In this document: positions 24,383 to 35,300 of the stretch, in pieces | Layout: each line of letters starts with the position of its first letter | Position numbering within the stretch: position 1 is the first letter of the stretch | NCBI GenBank assembly: GCA_028751875.1 | Contig: CM054155.1 | Coordinates: 6,140,305-6,204,304, forward strand | Length of the DNA: 64,000 nucleotides | Direction: 5' to 3' | Source of the DNA: Rapana venosa | Lineage: Eukaryota > Mollusca > Gastropoda > Neogastropoda > Muricidae | Notes under the pieces: generated by a model | Databases searched by the model: none | What the model was told of the DNA's origin: nothing | The model's input: the letters and a program-made list of their open reading frames with translations, nothing else | Translations under genes and position numbers: made by a program

Positions 24383-24460
<78 letters not shown>
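24306..24460. repeat. (CA)n, (G)n and (GA)n microsatellites
   Basis: A CA run (24306-24332), a G run (about 24371-24384) and a (GA)n run (24385-24459) in sequence. Confidence 0.95.
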
Positions 24461-24692
24461 AAAACACCAAATCGTGAAATTACTTAAAATTATTACATGT
24501 ATAATGCGAGATGTCGAGTTAAAGTGCAATATTAGATAGCCATGATTTAAAAAAAAACACCACATTGATGCGTATATATTTACATTGTCCAGATAATTAA
24601 AGCCGTCTTGGTTTCAAAACTCGTGTGTGTGTGTGTGTGTGTGTGTACGCGCGCGAGAAACGGTGAGTGTGTGTGTTGTTTATGTATTCTTT

Positions 24693-25000
24693 TATTTCGA
24701 GGATAATAGAATAAACTCATCTTTTTTACATCCAGTCCCCGTGTGTATAAGTTTTGTGAAGTTTGTCATCTGATCACACCAGCACACAATGGCTACTCTT
24801 CGAAAAATGAAACGTTTTAACGTGTGCTCAAGATCTTCTGCGCGCGTTCGCACACGGGACCTCGCATATAGTCTCATCCGAAAAACTTTTAGGGGGAGTG
24901 GAGTCGGCTCTGATGTTAACTCCAGACAAGAAAAAAAAATTTTAATAGAAAGGTGGCACCGCACTAGTGGCGATGCGCTCTCCTGTACGAGAAGTCTGAA
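24693..25000 (-). mobile_element. SINE-A, near full length
   Basis: The plus strand reads tail first: 'tatttcgaggataatagaat', 'tttacatccagtccccgtgt', 'cgcgttcgcacacgggacct' and 'gatgttaactccag'. The head region ('gtggcaccgcactagtggcg') is less tRNA-like than in the 44.3-kb copy. Confidence 0.8.
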
Positions 25001-25156
25001 GTTCATGCAGAGAAGCTTGCCATTACTGAATATAACACACGATACAGTGGCATGAGAACAGATACTAATTGGTAACAAATATGATCGATTCCAGAAGATA
25101 TGACTTATTACGAAACATTATTGGACATTGATCTACATCAGAACTAGGTAACAAGA

Positions 25157-25157
<1 letters not shown>

Positions 25158-25238
<81 letters not shown>

Positions 25239-25257
25239 ACACATACACACACAATCG

Positions 25258-25306
<49 letters not shown>
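25158..25306. repeat. (CT)n and (CA)n microsatellites
   Basis: A (CT)n run (25158-25237) is followed by (CA)n (about 25239-25306). Open frames here are artefacts. Confidence 0.95.
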
Positions 25307-25540
25307 CATTATCGTTATTGTGATTATGGTTATCACTGAGACGTCGTTATCATTATTTCTTTTCTATATACTTTTGTTTATACGTGGCTTGATGACAATA
25401 AGCAAATGTTTTGTTTATTCAATGTACCATCTGAATATAAAAAATACTGACTTTGATAAGCAGCCAAGTAAGCAAGCAAGCAAGCACACACACATACACT
25501 CACGCGCGCACACACATTTCATTATAATAATACTATTATA

Positions 25541-26060
25541 ATGATGATGATAATAATAATATGGTATTTATATAGCGCTGAATCGAAGCGCTTGCATTTA
25601 AATCATTTATTCACATGCAACCATCCACAAAATATTAGAATTAACATGTATCAAATTTATGCTCACGCACGCACATACCCCTCCCCCTCCACCGGGACAC
25701 ACACACACGCGCGCGCACGCGCGCGCGCACGCACATACACACACACACACACATACACACACACAACACGCTTAGGTAGAGTGGTGGAGATAAAGGTAGC
25801 TGTTGAAAAGCAGGAGAAGACATAAGGTGAGGACATCAGGTAGGAAATAAATGTGTTTTGAGGCTGGATTTGAAAGAGTCAAATGTAGGCTTTTGGCGAA
25901 GTGGGAGAGAGGAAGGTCATTCCAGGTGTCTGGACCAGAAACAGAGAAAGAGCGTCGGCCAACAGTGGGGTTTTTTAATCTGGATGGAGTGTACAGGTGA
26001 AGACAGTTACAGAGATATTCCCTCCGCCATGTTGTTGACTGGTCTTCTTACGAAGAGCAG
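25541..26060 (+). repeat. Element E, longest copy
   Basis: An (AAT)-rich lead comes first, then 'tatttatatagcgctgaatc', 'aagcgcttgcatttaaatca' and CA/CG microsatellites (25686-25775). A distal module follows that contains 'ttttgaggctggatttgaaa', 'gtcattccaggtgtctgg' and 'ccagaaacagagaaagagc'. The distal module is absent from the other eight copies, so they are either truncated or a shorter variant. No open frame or terminal inverted repeat was recognised. Confidence 0.65.
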
Positions 26061-26114
26061 ACAATCATAATGCAAAGTCAAATGAGATATGGAAATTTGC
26101 TCCCCTTAGATTAT

Positions 26115-26165
26115 ACCCCCCCCCCCCCGACCTCCCCCCCCACCACCACCACCACCACCCTCACC
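26115..26165. repeat. C-rich / (CAC)n tract
   Basis: A poly(C) run and CCA/CAC repeats, directly upstream of the LINE-B reverse transcriptase fragment. Confidence 0.8.
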
Positions 26166-26234
26166 CCTTCCTCCCTCCTGGACTCTGATTTCATGCAACA
26201 GAACAAAACCGATATATTATGTCTGGTCCTTCTC

Positions 26235-27115
26235 AATTCACAATCACTCATCATACCCCTGCCCAAGAAGGGGAATTTACGCCAATGCCAAAACTATAGA
26301 ACAATCAGCCTCATCAGCCATGCCAGCAAGATCATGCTCAAAGTTATTTTGAATCGACTAAAGAAGGAGGCAGAAGAACACCTTGCAGAGGAACAAGCTG
26401 GGTTCAGGGCAGGCAGGAGCACAATCGAACAGATTTTTAACTGCCACATCCTGATGGAAAAACATCTTCAACATCAGAGAGCCCTGTTCCACAACTTCAT
26501 CGACTTCAAGAAGGCTTTCGACAGAGTATGGCACGAAGGCCTGTGGCAGGTCCTCAGAATGTTTGGCATTGAAGAAGGACTAGTGCAAACCATTCAAGCA
26601 CTATACAATAATAATAATAATAATAATATATGGAATTTATATAGCGCTGAATCTTGGAAAAAAAACCCAACAAATCACACTATCCTGCTGTAGGAAGTGA
26701 AACCTGGACATTGACTGCTGAAACAGCAAAGCGAATCCAGTCATTTGAAACAAAATGCCATAGAAAACTACTGGGCATATCCTGGAGAGAACGAAAGACC
26801 AATGAATTTGTCAAGAGTCAAATAACACGTCTGGCAGGTCCACAGGAACCCCTTCTCACCATCGTCAAGAAGAAAAAGCTGACATGATTCGGCCACGCCC
26901 CACCCGCCACAACACTCTGCCAAAAAACAGTACTGCAGGAAACACTCGAAGGTGGCAGAAAAGAGGAAACAAACAAGTCAGGATGGACAGCATCAGGAGG
27001 ACCAGGATGACTCGGCACTACTGCACAGAGCCGAGGACCGAGATGGATGGAGGAGGCTTACCACGGCATTGTCTTTCGTGTCTCCTCCACGACCGCCAAG
27101 GTCACGGGTCTGATG
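26235..27115 (+). pseudogene. LINE-B reverse transcriptase, deleted and interrupted
   Basis: The first part (to about 26607) encodes the start of a non-LTR reverse transcriptase: IIPLPKKGN, NYRTISLISHASKIM, EEQAGFRAGRSTIEQIF and the catalytic-aspartate block FIDFKKAFDRVWHEGLW. The part holding the second catalytic motif (FADD-type) is missing. An (AAT)n element E fragment occupies the junction (26608-26665). The frame then resumes with GSETWTLTAETAKRIQSFE, KLLGISW, a weakened HNTLPKTVLQETLEGG block and a frameshifted Arg-rich tail. The fragment cannot be active. Confidence 0.88.
26608..26665 (+). repeat. Element E fragment inside LINE-B
   Basis: An (AAT)n run is followed by 'tatggaatttatatagcgct' and 'gaatcttgg', placed exactly where the reverse transcriptase coding sequence is interrupted. 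Confidence 0.85.
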
Positions 27116-27239
27116 ATGATGATGATCTCAATTCAAAGTAGATGTGAGGCCATCAGCAATACTAATCTTTTCATTAAACTGAAAACTATACTTATGTACA
27201 TTTTCTCCTGCCACCGAAATTAGGTCATACACGAGGGAG

Positions 27240-27610
27240 GGGGTAGCAGGACAGCCCAGTGGTTAGAGCGGTGTGCTCGTGATCTGACGGCCCGGGATCG
27301 AGCCACCACCGAGGCTCCCGTTCAAATGGACTATTCCGTACAGTGCCAACTCTAACCTCCCTTAAGTCCTTGAGATGGATCAATAAACCGAGATCCCGTG
27401 TGCGAACGCAAGCAGAACATCTTGTGCATACGTTCAAACCCGTTCCGCCTACCGCAAAAGTAGGTAGTTACATGCCGGTAGGAAATGATGACAAACCGCA
27501 GACACACTGAGGAGGTGTTTAGACATCATCCTCGAAGACGTAATGCAGCTACCTTCATGATGGGAAAAACCTGTGGCATACGCAAAATCTCACCATTGGT
27601 GAACCTGTTC
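27240..27610 (+). mobile_element. SINE-A head/body with SINE-D end
   Basis: The head has A-box region 'acagcccagtggttagagc' and B-like 'cgggatcgagcc'. The body has 'ccgagatcccgtgtgcgaac' and 'cgttccgcctaccgcaaaag'. From about 27520 the sequence reads 'aatgcagctaccttcatgat' and 'gcaaaatctcaccattggtg', the SINE-D terminus. This is the same join as in the copy at 6.1-6.5 kb. Confidence 0.75.
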
Positions 27611-27689
27611 TTGTATACAAGAAAAGCCTGCATACTTATTCTCTACATTTTTACCCCAGCAGTAGTTAGCTTTTTTTTATGGACATGTA

Positions 27690-28405
27690 TTGCGTCCTAA
27701 AGTGGTAGTATTCGTAATGTGGAGACATGTATTGTGTCCTAAAGTGATAGTTTTCATAATGTGGAGACATGTATTGCGTCCTAAATTGGTAGTTTTCGTA
27801 ATGTGGAGACATGCATTGTGTCCTAAAGTGGTAATTTTCGTAATGTGGAGACATGCATTGTGTCCTAAAGTGATAGTTGTCGTAATGTGGAGACATGTGT
27901 CCTAAAGTGATAGTTTTCGTAATGTGGAGACATGTGTCCTAAAGTGGTAGTTTTCGTAATGTGGAGACATGTGTCCTAAAGTGGTAGTTTTCGTAATGTG
28001 GAGACATGTGTCCTAAAGTGGTAGTTTTCGTAATGTGGAGACATGCATTGTGTCCTAAAGTGATAGTTTTCATAATGTGGAGACATGTGTCCTAAAGTGG
28101 TAGTTTTCGTAATGTGGAGACATGCATTGTGTCCTAAAGTGATAGTTTTCATAATGTGGAGACATGCGTCCTAAAGTGGTAGTTTTCGTAATGTGGAGAC
28201 ATGTATTGTGTCCTAAAGTGATAGTTTTCGTAATGTGGAGACATGTGTCCTAAAGTGGTAGTTTTCGTAATGTGGAGACCTGCGTTGTGTCCTAAAGTGA
28301 TAGTTGTCGTAATGTGGAGACATGCATTGTGTCCTTAAGTGATAGTATTCGAAATGTGGAGACATGCGTTGTGTCCTGAAGTGATAGTATTCGTAATGTG
28401 GATGA
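27690..28405 (+). repeat. 37/42-bp minisatellite, about 18 units
   Basis: The unit has 'gtcctaaagtggtagttttc' and 'gtaatgtggagacat', followed by either 'gcattgt' (42 bp) or 'gt' (37 bp). The two lengths alternate irregularly in the middle of the array, while the first units are all 42 bp. Conservation is high. Overlapping frames (VVFVMWRHVLCPK type) are repeat shadows. Confidence 0.95.
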
Positions 28406-28965
28406 ACTCAACAGAGATAAAACCTCCTCCCCGGGTCTGGACACCTCCTGTGGAAGCTGACCTTCTTCTTTCCTTCACCAGGGGGGCTGCCAATGCACAG
28501 ACTGTCGACCACAAGACAAACAAGTTCAAGTCTGACCATAATTCCTATTGTCTTTGTGTGCTTGTTAATTGGGTAAAACAATAGCTTTTCCTGGGAAGTT
28601 AAGAAGTACTTTTTTACCTTCACATTTTCGACTGAGTAGCTATTATGCAATATCTTTTAACTGCCATTAGTTTGGATCGTGTTTTCAATGTGTGCTAAAC
28701 TAAAACGAGAGCTAGGCAGTTTAAACAGAATTTCCAGTCACGTTTAGACCAGGTTTGCACAGGTTAAGTCCTTAACTAGTTTAGCCACCAAAAATCCATT
28801 AAGGACACCACAAACAAAGGTGGAGGGATATTGACAATGATGTCACATCTGATCCTTCTTCAGGAGCATTGAACATAGGCTACAAAATGCTAGTGTCTAT
28901 CATCATGGAATTTGCGTTTAATACTGTATCCAAAATGCCAATAATAAAATATGTCCACTAGACTG
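28406..28965. other. non-coding, no feature recognised
   Basis: Unique-looking sequence. No exon or repeat is supported. Confidence 0.35.
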
Positions 28966-28970
28966 CCCAA

Positions 28971-28989
28971 CCCCGGAAATTTTCCGGGG
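28971..28989. other. Perfect 19-nt palindrome, CCGG core arms
   Basis: 'ccccggaaattttccgggg' has two 9-base arms around one base. A related sequence, 'ccgaaaatttccgggg', lies at 29019-29034. The pair could be transcription-factor sites or the end of an unrecognised element. Neither is shown. Confidence 0.5.
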
Positions 28990-29045
28990 CTAAATGTGCA
29001 CTCTATACGCCTACAACTCCGAAAATTTCCGGGGTTTCGAACCGA

Positions 29046-30100
29046 GGTAAACAAGCCTGCTTCCTTGACTACAGTTAAAGGGAAAGAACTACAAAACTAG
29101 CGGAGATCACTCTCCTGTTGCTTGGCAACAACCAGCTGCAAAAATCGTGGCAAAAACGATCATTTTTTAGCTCGTATTTTGTGTTATTATGCATGACTGC
29201 TTAGGCAGTTCTTGTTCAAAATGGTTGACACTTCTCGTTGAAGGTATCAAAAACTTTACACAGCTGAAAAAGTGGCAAATAAAACTTTAGATAATACTGA
29301 CAGTGATGAAAACAATCGTGTATGATTCATGAGATAGTGCATTCTCTAAAAAATGAATTAGATTTTGCCTAGCTTATGTTTGACTTATGCTGGAGAGGGG
29401 GGGGGGCGTACTCAAAATGACTGGTGATGAAGAAAGTGTATTTTTTGTCGATATTTTACAGTTTAAATATATTTTCGCAGTGAAATACCATGATAACTAA
29501 TTTGAGCTTACCTCAAATAATCTACGATATTTATACTGTCATTGGTCACACTATCAGGATTATTCATTTAGTAATTTCTGAATAAGAAGGACATGAACAT
29601 AACAAGTGGTATATAGGATTTTATTCCCTGGCATGTAGGGTGCACTTGCACTCGGCAGTTTTCATTTGAAAAACTCCTGTAAGCATTTTCGCAATGCCTT
29701 TAAACTTCCAATAAAGACTTTCCAGTCATCCAGAAACGGAGTTTTCATCAACAACAAAAGTTTTAAAAAAGAAAGTCTATTTCATTCAAATATTATGCAT
29801 GATTTTCATGTTTCTAGATAAAATCTGTAGGTTGACAGACAGTGTCGAGAAGAATTCGATGTAACGATAGGCCCTCAGTGAGGAAGGCAAACCACAGGGT
29901 GCATAATTATAATTATGGTCCCAAAGTTAAACACCACAGCTGTCAGTTTCCCCCCACTTTCAGTTACTCTCAGTTGGGATCTATTATGACCCCAGCCCAG
30001 CCCAGCTGGTGCTAACCATAGCAGGAGCTGACCACACTTGGACTAGGTAGAAGGAAAGGGCACGTTAATTTTGTCACTGGGCCCAGAGCCCTTGACTGAT
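29046..30100. other. non-coding, no feature recognised
   Basis: AT-rich unique-looking sequence. No exon is supported. Confidence 0.35.
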
Positions 30101-30109
30101 TTATGCTAG

Positions 30110-30345
30110 ATTTGCGCATTGTAGCACCCTTCTAGAAAGAGAAAGGTCGTAAGCTTGATTCCCGTCTAAACCCCAAGTTTCCCTCCATCCACTAGACCAT
30201 GAGTAGTGGTATGGGTGCTTGTCTTTCAGATGAAATCATCAACCAAGGTTCTGTGTATAACGTGCAGTTTGGGCATTTAAAGGATTCCACGCCAACAGGA
30301 GAGCAGTTCCTGGCAAAATCCTGGTTAAAAAGTCTCTCGTAGAAA
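30110..30345 (+). mobile_element. Diverged SINE-C-like copy
   Basis: 'gatgaaatcatcaaccaagg', 'ttctgtgtataacgtgcag' and 'gttcctggcaaaatcctgg' match, in order, the middle of SINE-C read on its own strand. The tRNA-like head is poorly preserved. Confidence 0.5.
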
Positions 30346-30514
30346 AAACAAACAACAGTTACACACAAGACCAGATTTTTGTTTTAAAGCATTGGGTGGG
30401 GCTGCTTTTGTTGTCTTATTTTGTGTTGTATTGTATTATATTGTTTGAATGGTATTGTATTATATCTGATTGTATTGCATTGCATTGTATTGTATACCAC
30501 TTTCTTTTGCCATA

Positions 30515-30600
30515 GTAAATTACTTCGCATGAAATTGGGGCTGTTCTCCCAGTGAAAGTCTTTCGTTACAAGAGCAGCACCACTCTCTTGGGGGGGAATC
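30515..30600 (-). mobile_element. SINE-C 3' remnant
   Basis: 'cttcgcatgaaattggggct' and 'acaagagcagcaccactct' are a diverged match to the terminal part of SINE-C. Confidence 0.6.
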
Positions 30601-31226
30601 CTTCTGCCTATTTTGCATGATGATATTCGTTAGATAACATGCATTTTTTCCTTTCAGCAAATTAAAGATGGCACATACTAACAAAATTTTCCCTACGGGA
30701 CATTTCTTGACAGATTCTTTAATAGACGATGGGTATCATAGGCTGATTTGAACAACACCTTTTAATTTTCATGCAATAAACAAAGTACAAAGTTGTTATA
30801 GGCAATACACTAGCACAACAGCCAACACAAACACAGTTTTTCCCACTCACTTTACCATCGCCATATGGAAATCATCCGCTTCTTTCTGAATTTAGTGGTG
30901 TTTAAAAAAAAAGTAGTGATCTTCTACAATCCAAATTCTTACACAAAACAATGAAGTCTGTGTGGTTTTTTAACCAGCTATACTCACATAATCGCCTTCT
31001 CAACATCAGCAGCTGCTTATTTTTCCCGATTGTATGGTACTAAACAAAAACATACATGTTCTGCAATAATTGTTCGAACACGTTTCGAACCGCCCACTTC
31101 GGAGTTTTCGGAGTGCTGTTCTACCCAAGAACCTCCAAATCATCAACACAGTCTTGCTACTCCACGTCGTGTGTCCCACATTCCTTCAAGAAGCCAGACG
31201 AACACTCATGTTCACTGACGAAGTTG
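30601..31226 (-). other. Possible 3' UTR of the SLC16-like gene
   Basis: This lies directly after the stop codon of the transporter gene on the minus strand. No AATAAA could be assigned confidently, so the transcript end is unknown. Open frames at 31030-31351 on the plus strand partly mirror the terminal exon and are not credible. Confidence 0.3.
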
Positions 31227-31396
31227 TTATCTATTCTTCTGTGACGGTCTCTCGGGGTCTGGCACAGAATCGAGGACCCTTGTCTGGCGGTGATGGAGAA
31301 CAGGCATCAGCAGCAGCAGGACAAAGGCCACCAGACCGCAGCCGCCCATGAAGTGAAAGGACGTCACGTAGGACCCACTGGTGTCTTTCAGATACC
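31227..31396 (-). CDS. SLC16-like exon 5 (C-terminus)
   Basis: 170 bp: [19 protein letters not shown], a last helix ([13 protein letters not shown]), then a short basic tail and TAA at 31229-31227. The YLKDTSGSY block follows the GTTGFPIVG of exon 4 exactly as in the family, which confirms the join. The acceptor is GGGCAG|GG. Confidence 0.9.
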
Positions 31397-32360
31397 CTGC
31401 CCAGCAACAACAACAAGAAGATAATAAGGATGATCATGGACAAGATCATTATCTACATCAACAACAACAAGAAGACAATAAGGATGATCAAGGACAAGAT
31501 CATTATCTACATCAACAATAACAAGGTGATGAGTGTCATCATGAACAAGATCATGGCATATATCAACAACAAGAAGATTATGAGTATCGTCATCATGAGC
31601 AAGATCCTTATCTACATCAGCAAGATTATGAGTATCATCATAAAAAGGATCATTATCCACATCAACAAGATTATGAGTATCATAGACAAGATCAGTATCT
31701 ACATCAGGAAGATTGAGAGTATCATGATAAATGAAATTATTATATACATCAACAAGATTATGAGTGTCATCGTGAAAAGATCATTATTTACATCAGCAAG
31801 ATTATGAGTGTCATCATAGACAAGATCATAATCTACATCAGCAAGTTATAAGTATCTTCATGAACAGGATCATCATATACATCACGATTCTAATGAACGT
31901 CTTCAATACTAAGAAGATCGAGAACATGATCATGAATACCAAGATCTTTATGAACATCACGAATTTCGAGATTATGGCCATAAACATCGAGACTACCACG
32001 AATACCACCATGAATGTAACATAAATATCAAGATCATTATAGAATGATTGTGAACACGCAGACCATCGTTAACACGTTAAATCCTGTTCCGCTTTTCGAA
32101 AGAGTAGGTCATTGTGTGCCGGTGGGAACGGATGACAAAATTTACAAAACCGCATACACACGGGGGCTGGAGGTAAAAAAGCACATAAGTGCTTATTCCA
32201 TTATCCTCGATGTAAAAGAATAAATAAATATATAAATAAAATAAATAACATCATCATAGAACTCAAGATCATAATAACGTGGCCGTGAAAATTACTACTA
32301 CCGTTATCAACATCATCATATTCATCAATATCAACAGAAACAAATAGATGGTCTGGGGGT

Positions 32361-32394
<34 letters not shown>

Positions 32395-35300
32395 GGAACT
32401 TATATAGCTTATACACTATATACACTACACACTATATACACTATATATTACACTCTTCAAGAAGGCGTGAGATCAAAGGATCGACCTCGGCCTTCATTTA
32501 AATCTAGATTTTAAACCCCTTTCTACCCCTCTCCTCTTGGTCTGGATGCTAATCTTTTGGATGAAATAATAAACTGAAGATCCCGTGTGTAATAATCACG
32601 TAACAAACATATCATGAACCAATGAAAACAAAAGAGTTGTCCCTAGCAAAATTCACATAAAAACAAAATTATACATCCGCACGCAGGACTTTTTTTTTAA
32701 GGTGGCGTTGGATTGGTAACACGTTCTCCCCAAGAAGAGCAGTCTGGGTTCCAAGCATTGCAACCTGCCACGACTGTACCTATTCTACAAAACAAGGCAA
32801 GGTCATGACAATTTCGTTTTTCTCTTCGGCTAGAGCTCCGAGGTTCACAAATGGTGAGAGGTTTTTTGCACATGCGACCGATTTTTTCCCACCATGAAGG
32901 TAGCCACATTCTGACTTCTGGGATGACGTCTAGACATACCTGTTGATACGCGTTGTTCGCATATTTGTGTTACCTGTTCAAGTCTTCAAGTAAGTTTTCA
33001 ATTTTAACGACATTCTACTTTAAGTTATACCAGTTGTCATTTTTTCTTACTTGTACAAATGGCAAACTCTTCTGAAAGGAAGGATGGGTTATAACGTGTG
33101 TGCAAGATGTTTTGCGTGTGTTCGCAGACGAGGCCTTGGTTTATAGCCTCATTCGAAGGACTTTTGGGGAAGTGGAGTCATTATTGATGCTAACTCCAGG
33201 GGGGCAATCCCATTGAACAGAGTGGATCTCAAATGTCAAGTGCAGACAGTGGAGGGTTATGGGGAATGAGCAGGAATGAACTAAAACAAAACAAAACTTA
33301 CTTTGTAAGGAGAGGCTGATCTATCGACTTTATTGTCAACCAGATCAGAGTGCTCATGCGCACCTACCTGTGCCGTGGTCTCAATGCACACCATGCAAGT
33401 AAAATGAATTGCATACCATGCAAATGAAACTAGTTCCATTCCATGAAATTTTATATAGAATTGGAATCAACCTGCACCCATTTATCAATAAGACTTCCCC
33501 CCAAATGAAAATGATTATGGCAATAATGATAACAGAACTGATTGTAAATTGGCAATGATAATAGAAATAATGATAATAATGATTAAAATGATTATGTTGA
33601 TGATGATAATAACAGCGATGATAATGCATAATGACGCTGATATAATAAGGCACAGCGTTCACTTAAACCTCTAAAAACTGACAGTATGGACAGAGTGCGG
33701 TTCGCACATGCACTCCATTCTGGTCTACAATAAATGTGCAATAAATTTACACCAACTTCCCCTAATGAAGGAAGTCTCACTCTGTTACACTCACCAACAT
33801 CACGATAAGAACCAAAACAACCCCTCACCAACGATAGGGAAGCCCGTGGTTCCCCCAATCCCCAAAGCCAGCTGGGTGAATCCGAACACCTTGCAGAACT
33901 GCCTGCTGTCGTGGAAGTCCAGGATGATGAGGGGCAGCATGGAGAAGAAGACGCCGGCGAAGAGGCCGTACACCACGGACACCAGCGTCAGCGCCACCAT
34001 GTCGCTGGCCAGGGCGGTGAGCTGCAGCAGCACGCCCAGCACCACCAGCGCCACCAGCACCGAGGTGCGAGGCCTCACCAGCCCGGACTGGGCCAGGATG
34101 CCGGGCACCAGCCTGCTCAGGATGTCCAGGCCTCCCGATATCGTCAGCAGCAGCGCTCCCTGCGTCGTGGTCAGCCCTTTCTCCTGGGCTAGAGCCGGGA
34201 TGTAGGCTGCTGGCAGGCCACACGCCAGACCTCCCAGGTAATGGTAGAAAGCCATCAACCAGAAGATGACGCTGCGGAATAGAGCCGGGTCGAACATACC
34301 AGACAAAGTCTTGGTCATGGTTGTACAGCAAGATCTGGATTCGTTGTGCGAGTCCTGCGTATAAGAATTGTTTTCAAGACGTTCGATCTTCTGCACTTGG
34401 CCATGCTGCTGTATCTGTTGCAGCAGTCCCGATTCTGTCAGGAGAAGGTTGGTGCCGAGGTTCAGGGAGGAAATGGAGATGGCGTGGGAGCCGCCCGTCC
34501 CTGCAACCATGAGGAAACCATTCCTGGATCCACTTCGCTCTGTACGTGGAGACCTCCTTGCATGAAGGTCTGCTCCGTCATTGTTGATGGCCTGAAGACT
34601 TTTGGCGTGGTGCTTAACCCCCGTTGACGCGTCTAACGTCGAGTTCTGTTTGACGTCCAACATGGCGCTTTCAGACATGGTCCTGTGATCGTTTCTGTCC
34701 AGTCTGGCCTGCTTGGCTAACAAACGATGTCGATGAATCATCTGCATTCTTTTGTCTGTTGGTAGCCTGTTTTCTGGGTGTGAGGGTTTAGCAGGCTTGT
34801 AATCCTCGGGAGGCGTCAACAAAGCCCCGAACACAAACATTTGGGCAAAAATGCCGCCAAGGAGTAAAAATGCACCTGACAGGAAGTAGTAATCGAGGAG
34901 CATGCGCGTTGCAATGGGCATGACGATACTTCCTATGCTGGCCCCTGTGTTGGCGATGGCTGTGGCGAAGGGCAGCTTGTGTTTGAAGTAGGCGTTGATC
35001 AGGGCAAAGCCAGGGCCTATGGTCAGCCCCATCGCCAGACCTGCACAGCAACAGCATGGTATTAACAATGGGTGTGTGTGTGTGCGTGTGTGTTGCATGT
35101 GTGTGTGTCTGTGTGTTTGCGTGTTTTTAGTGTGTATGTGTGTTTGTTTGTGTGTGTGTTTGTGTGTGTGTGTTTATGTGTGTTTGTGCGCACGTACAGA
35201 CAAAGAAAAGAAGACAAAGAAACAAAACAAGAAACAAACAGAGAAGGAGAAAATCAGAGACAGGCAGAAGGCTGAGACGTCATCAGACACAGACAGAAAG

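Noticed and set aside
26070..26693. Intact 207-codon reverse transcriptase gene
   Set aside because: The start falls in microsatellite sequence, the end is an element E insertion, and the second catalytic motif is missing.
33825..34331. Alternative frames over SLC16-like exon 4 (both strands)
   Set aside because: They are GC-rich shadows of the true frame, which alone matches the transporter family and joins the other exons in phase.
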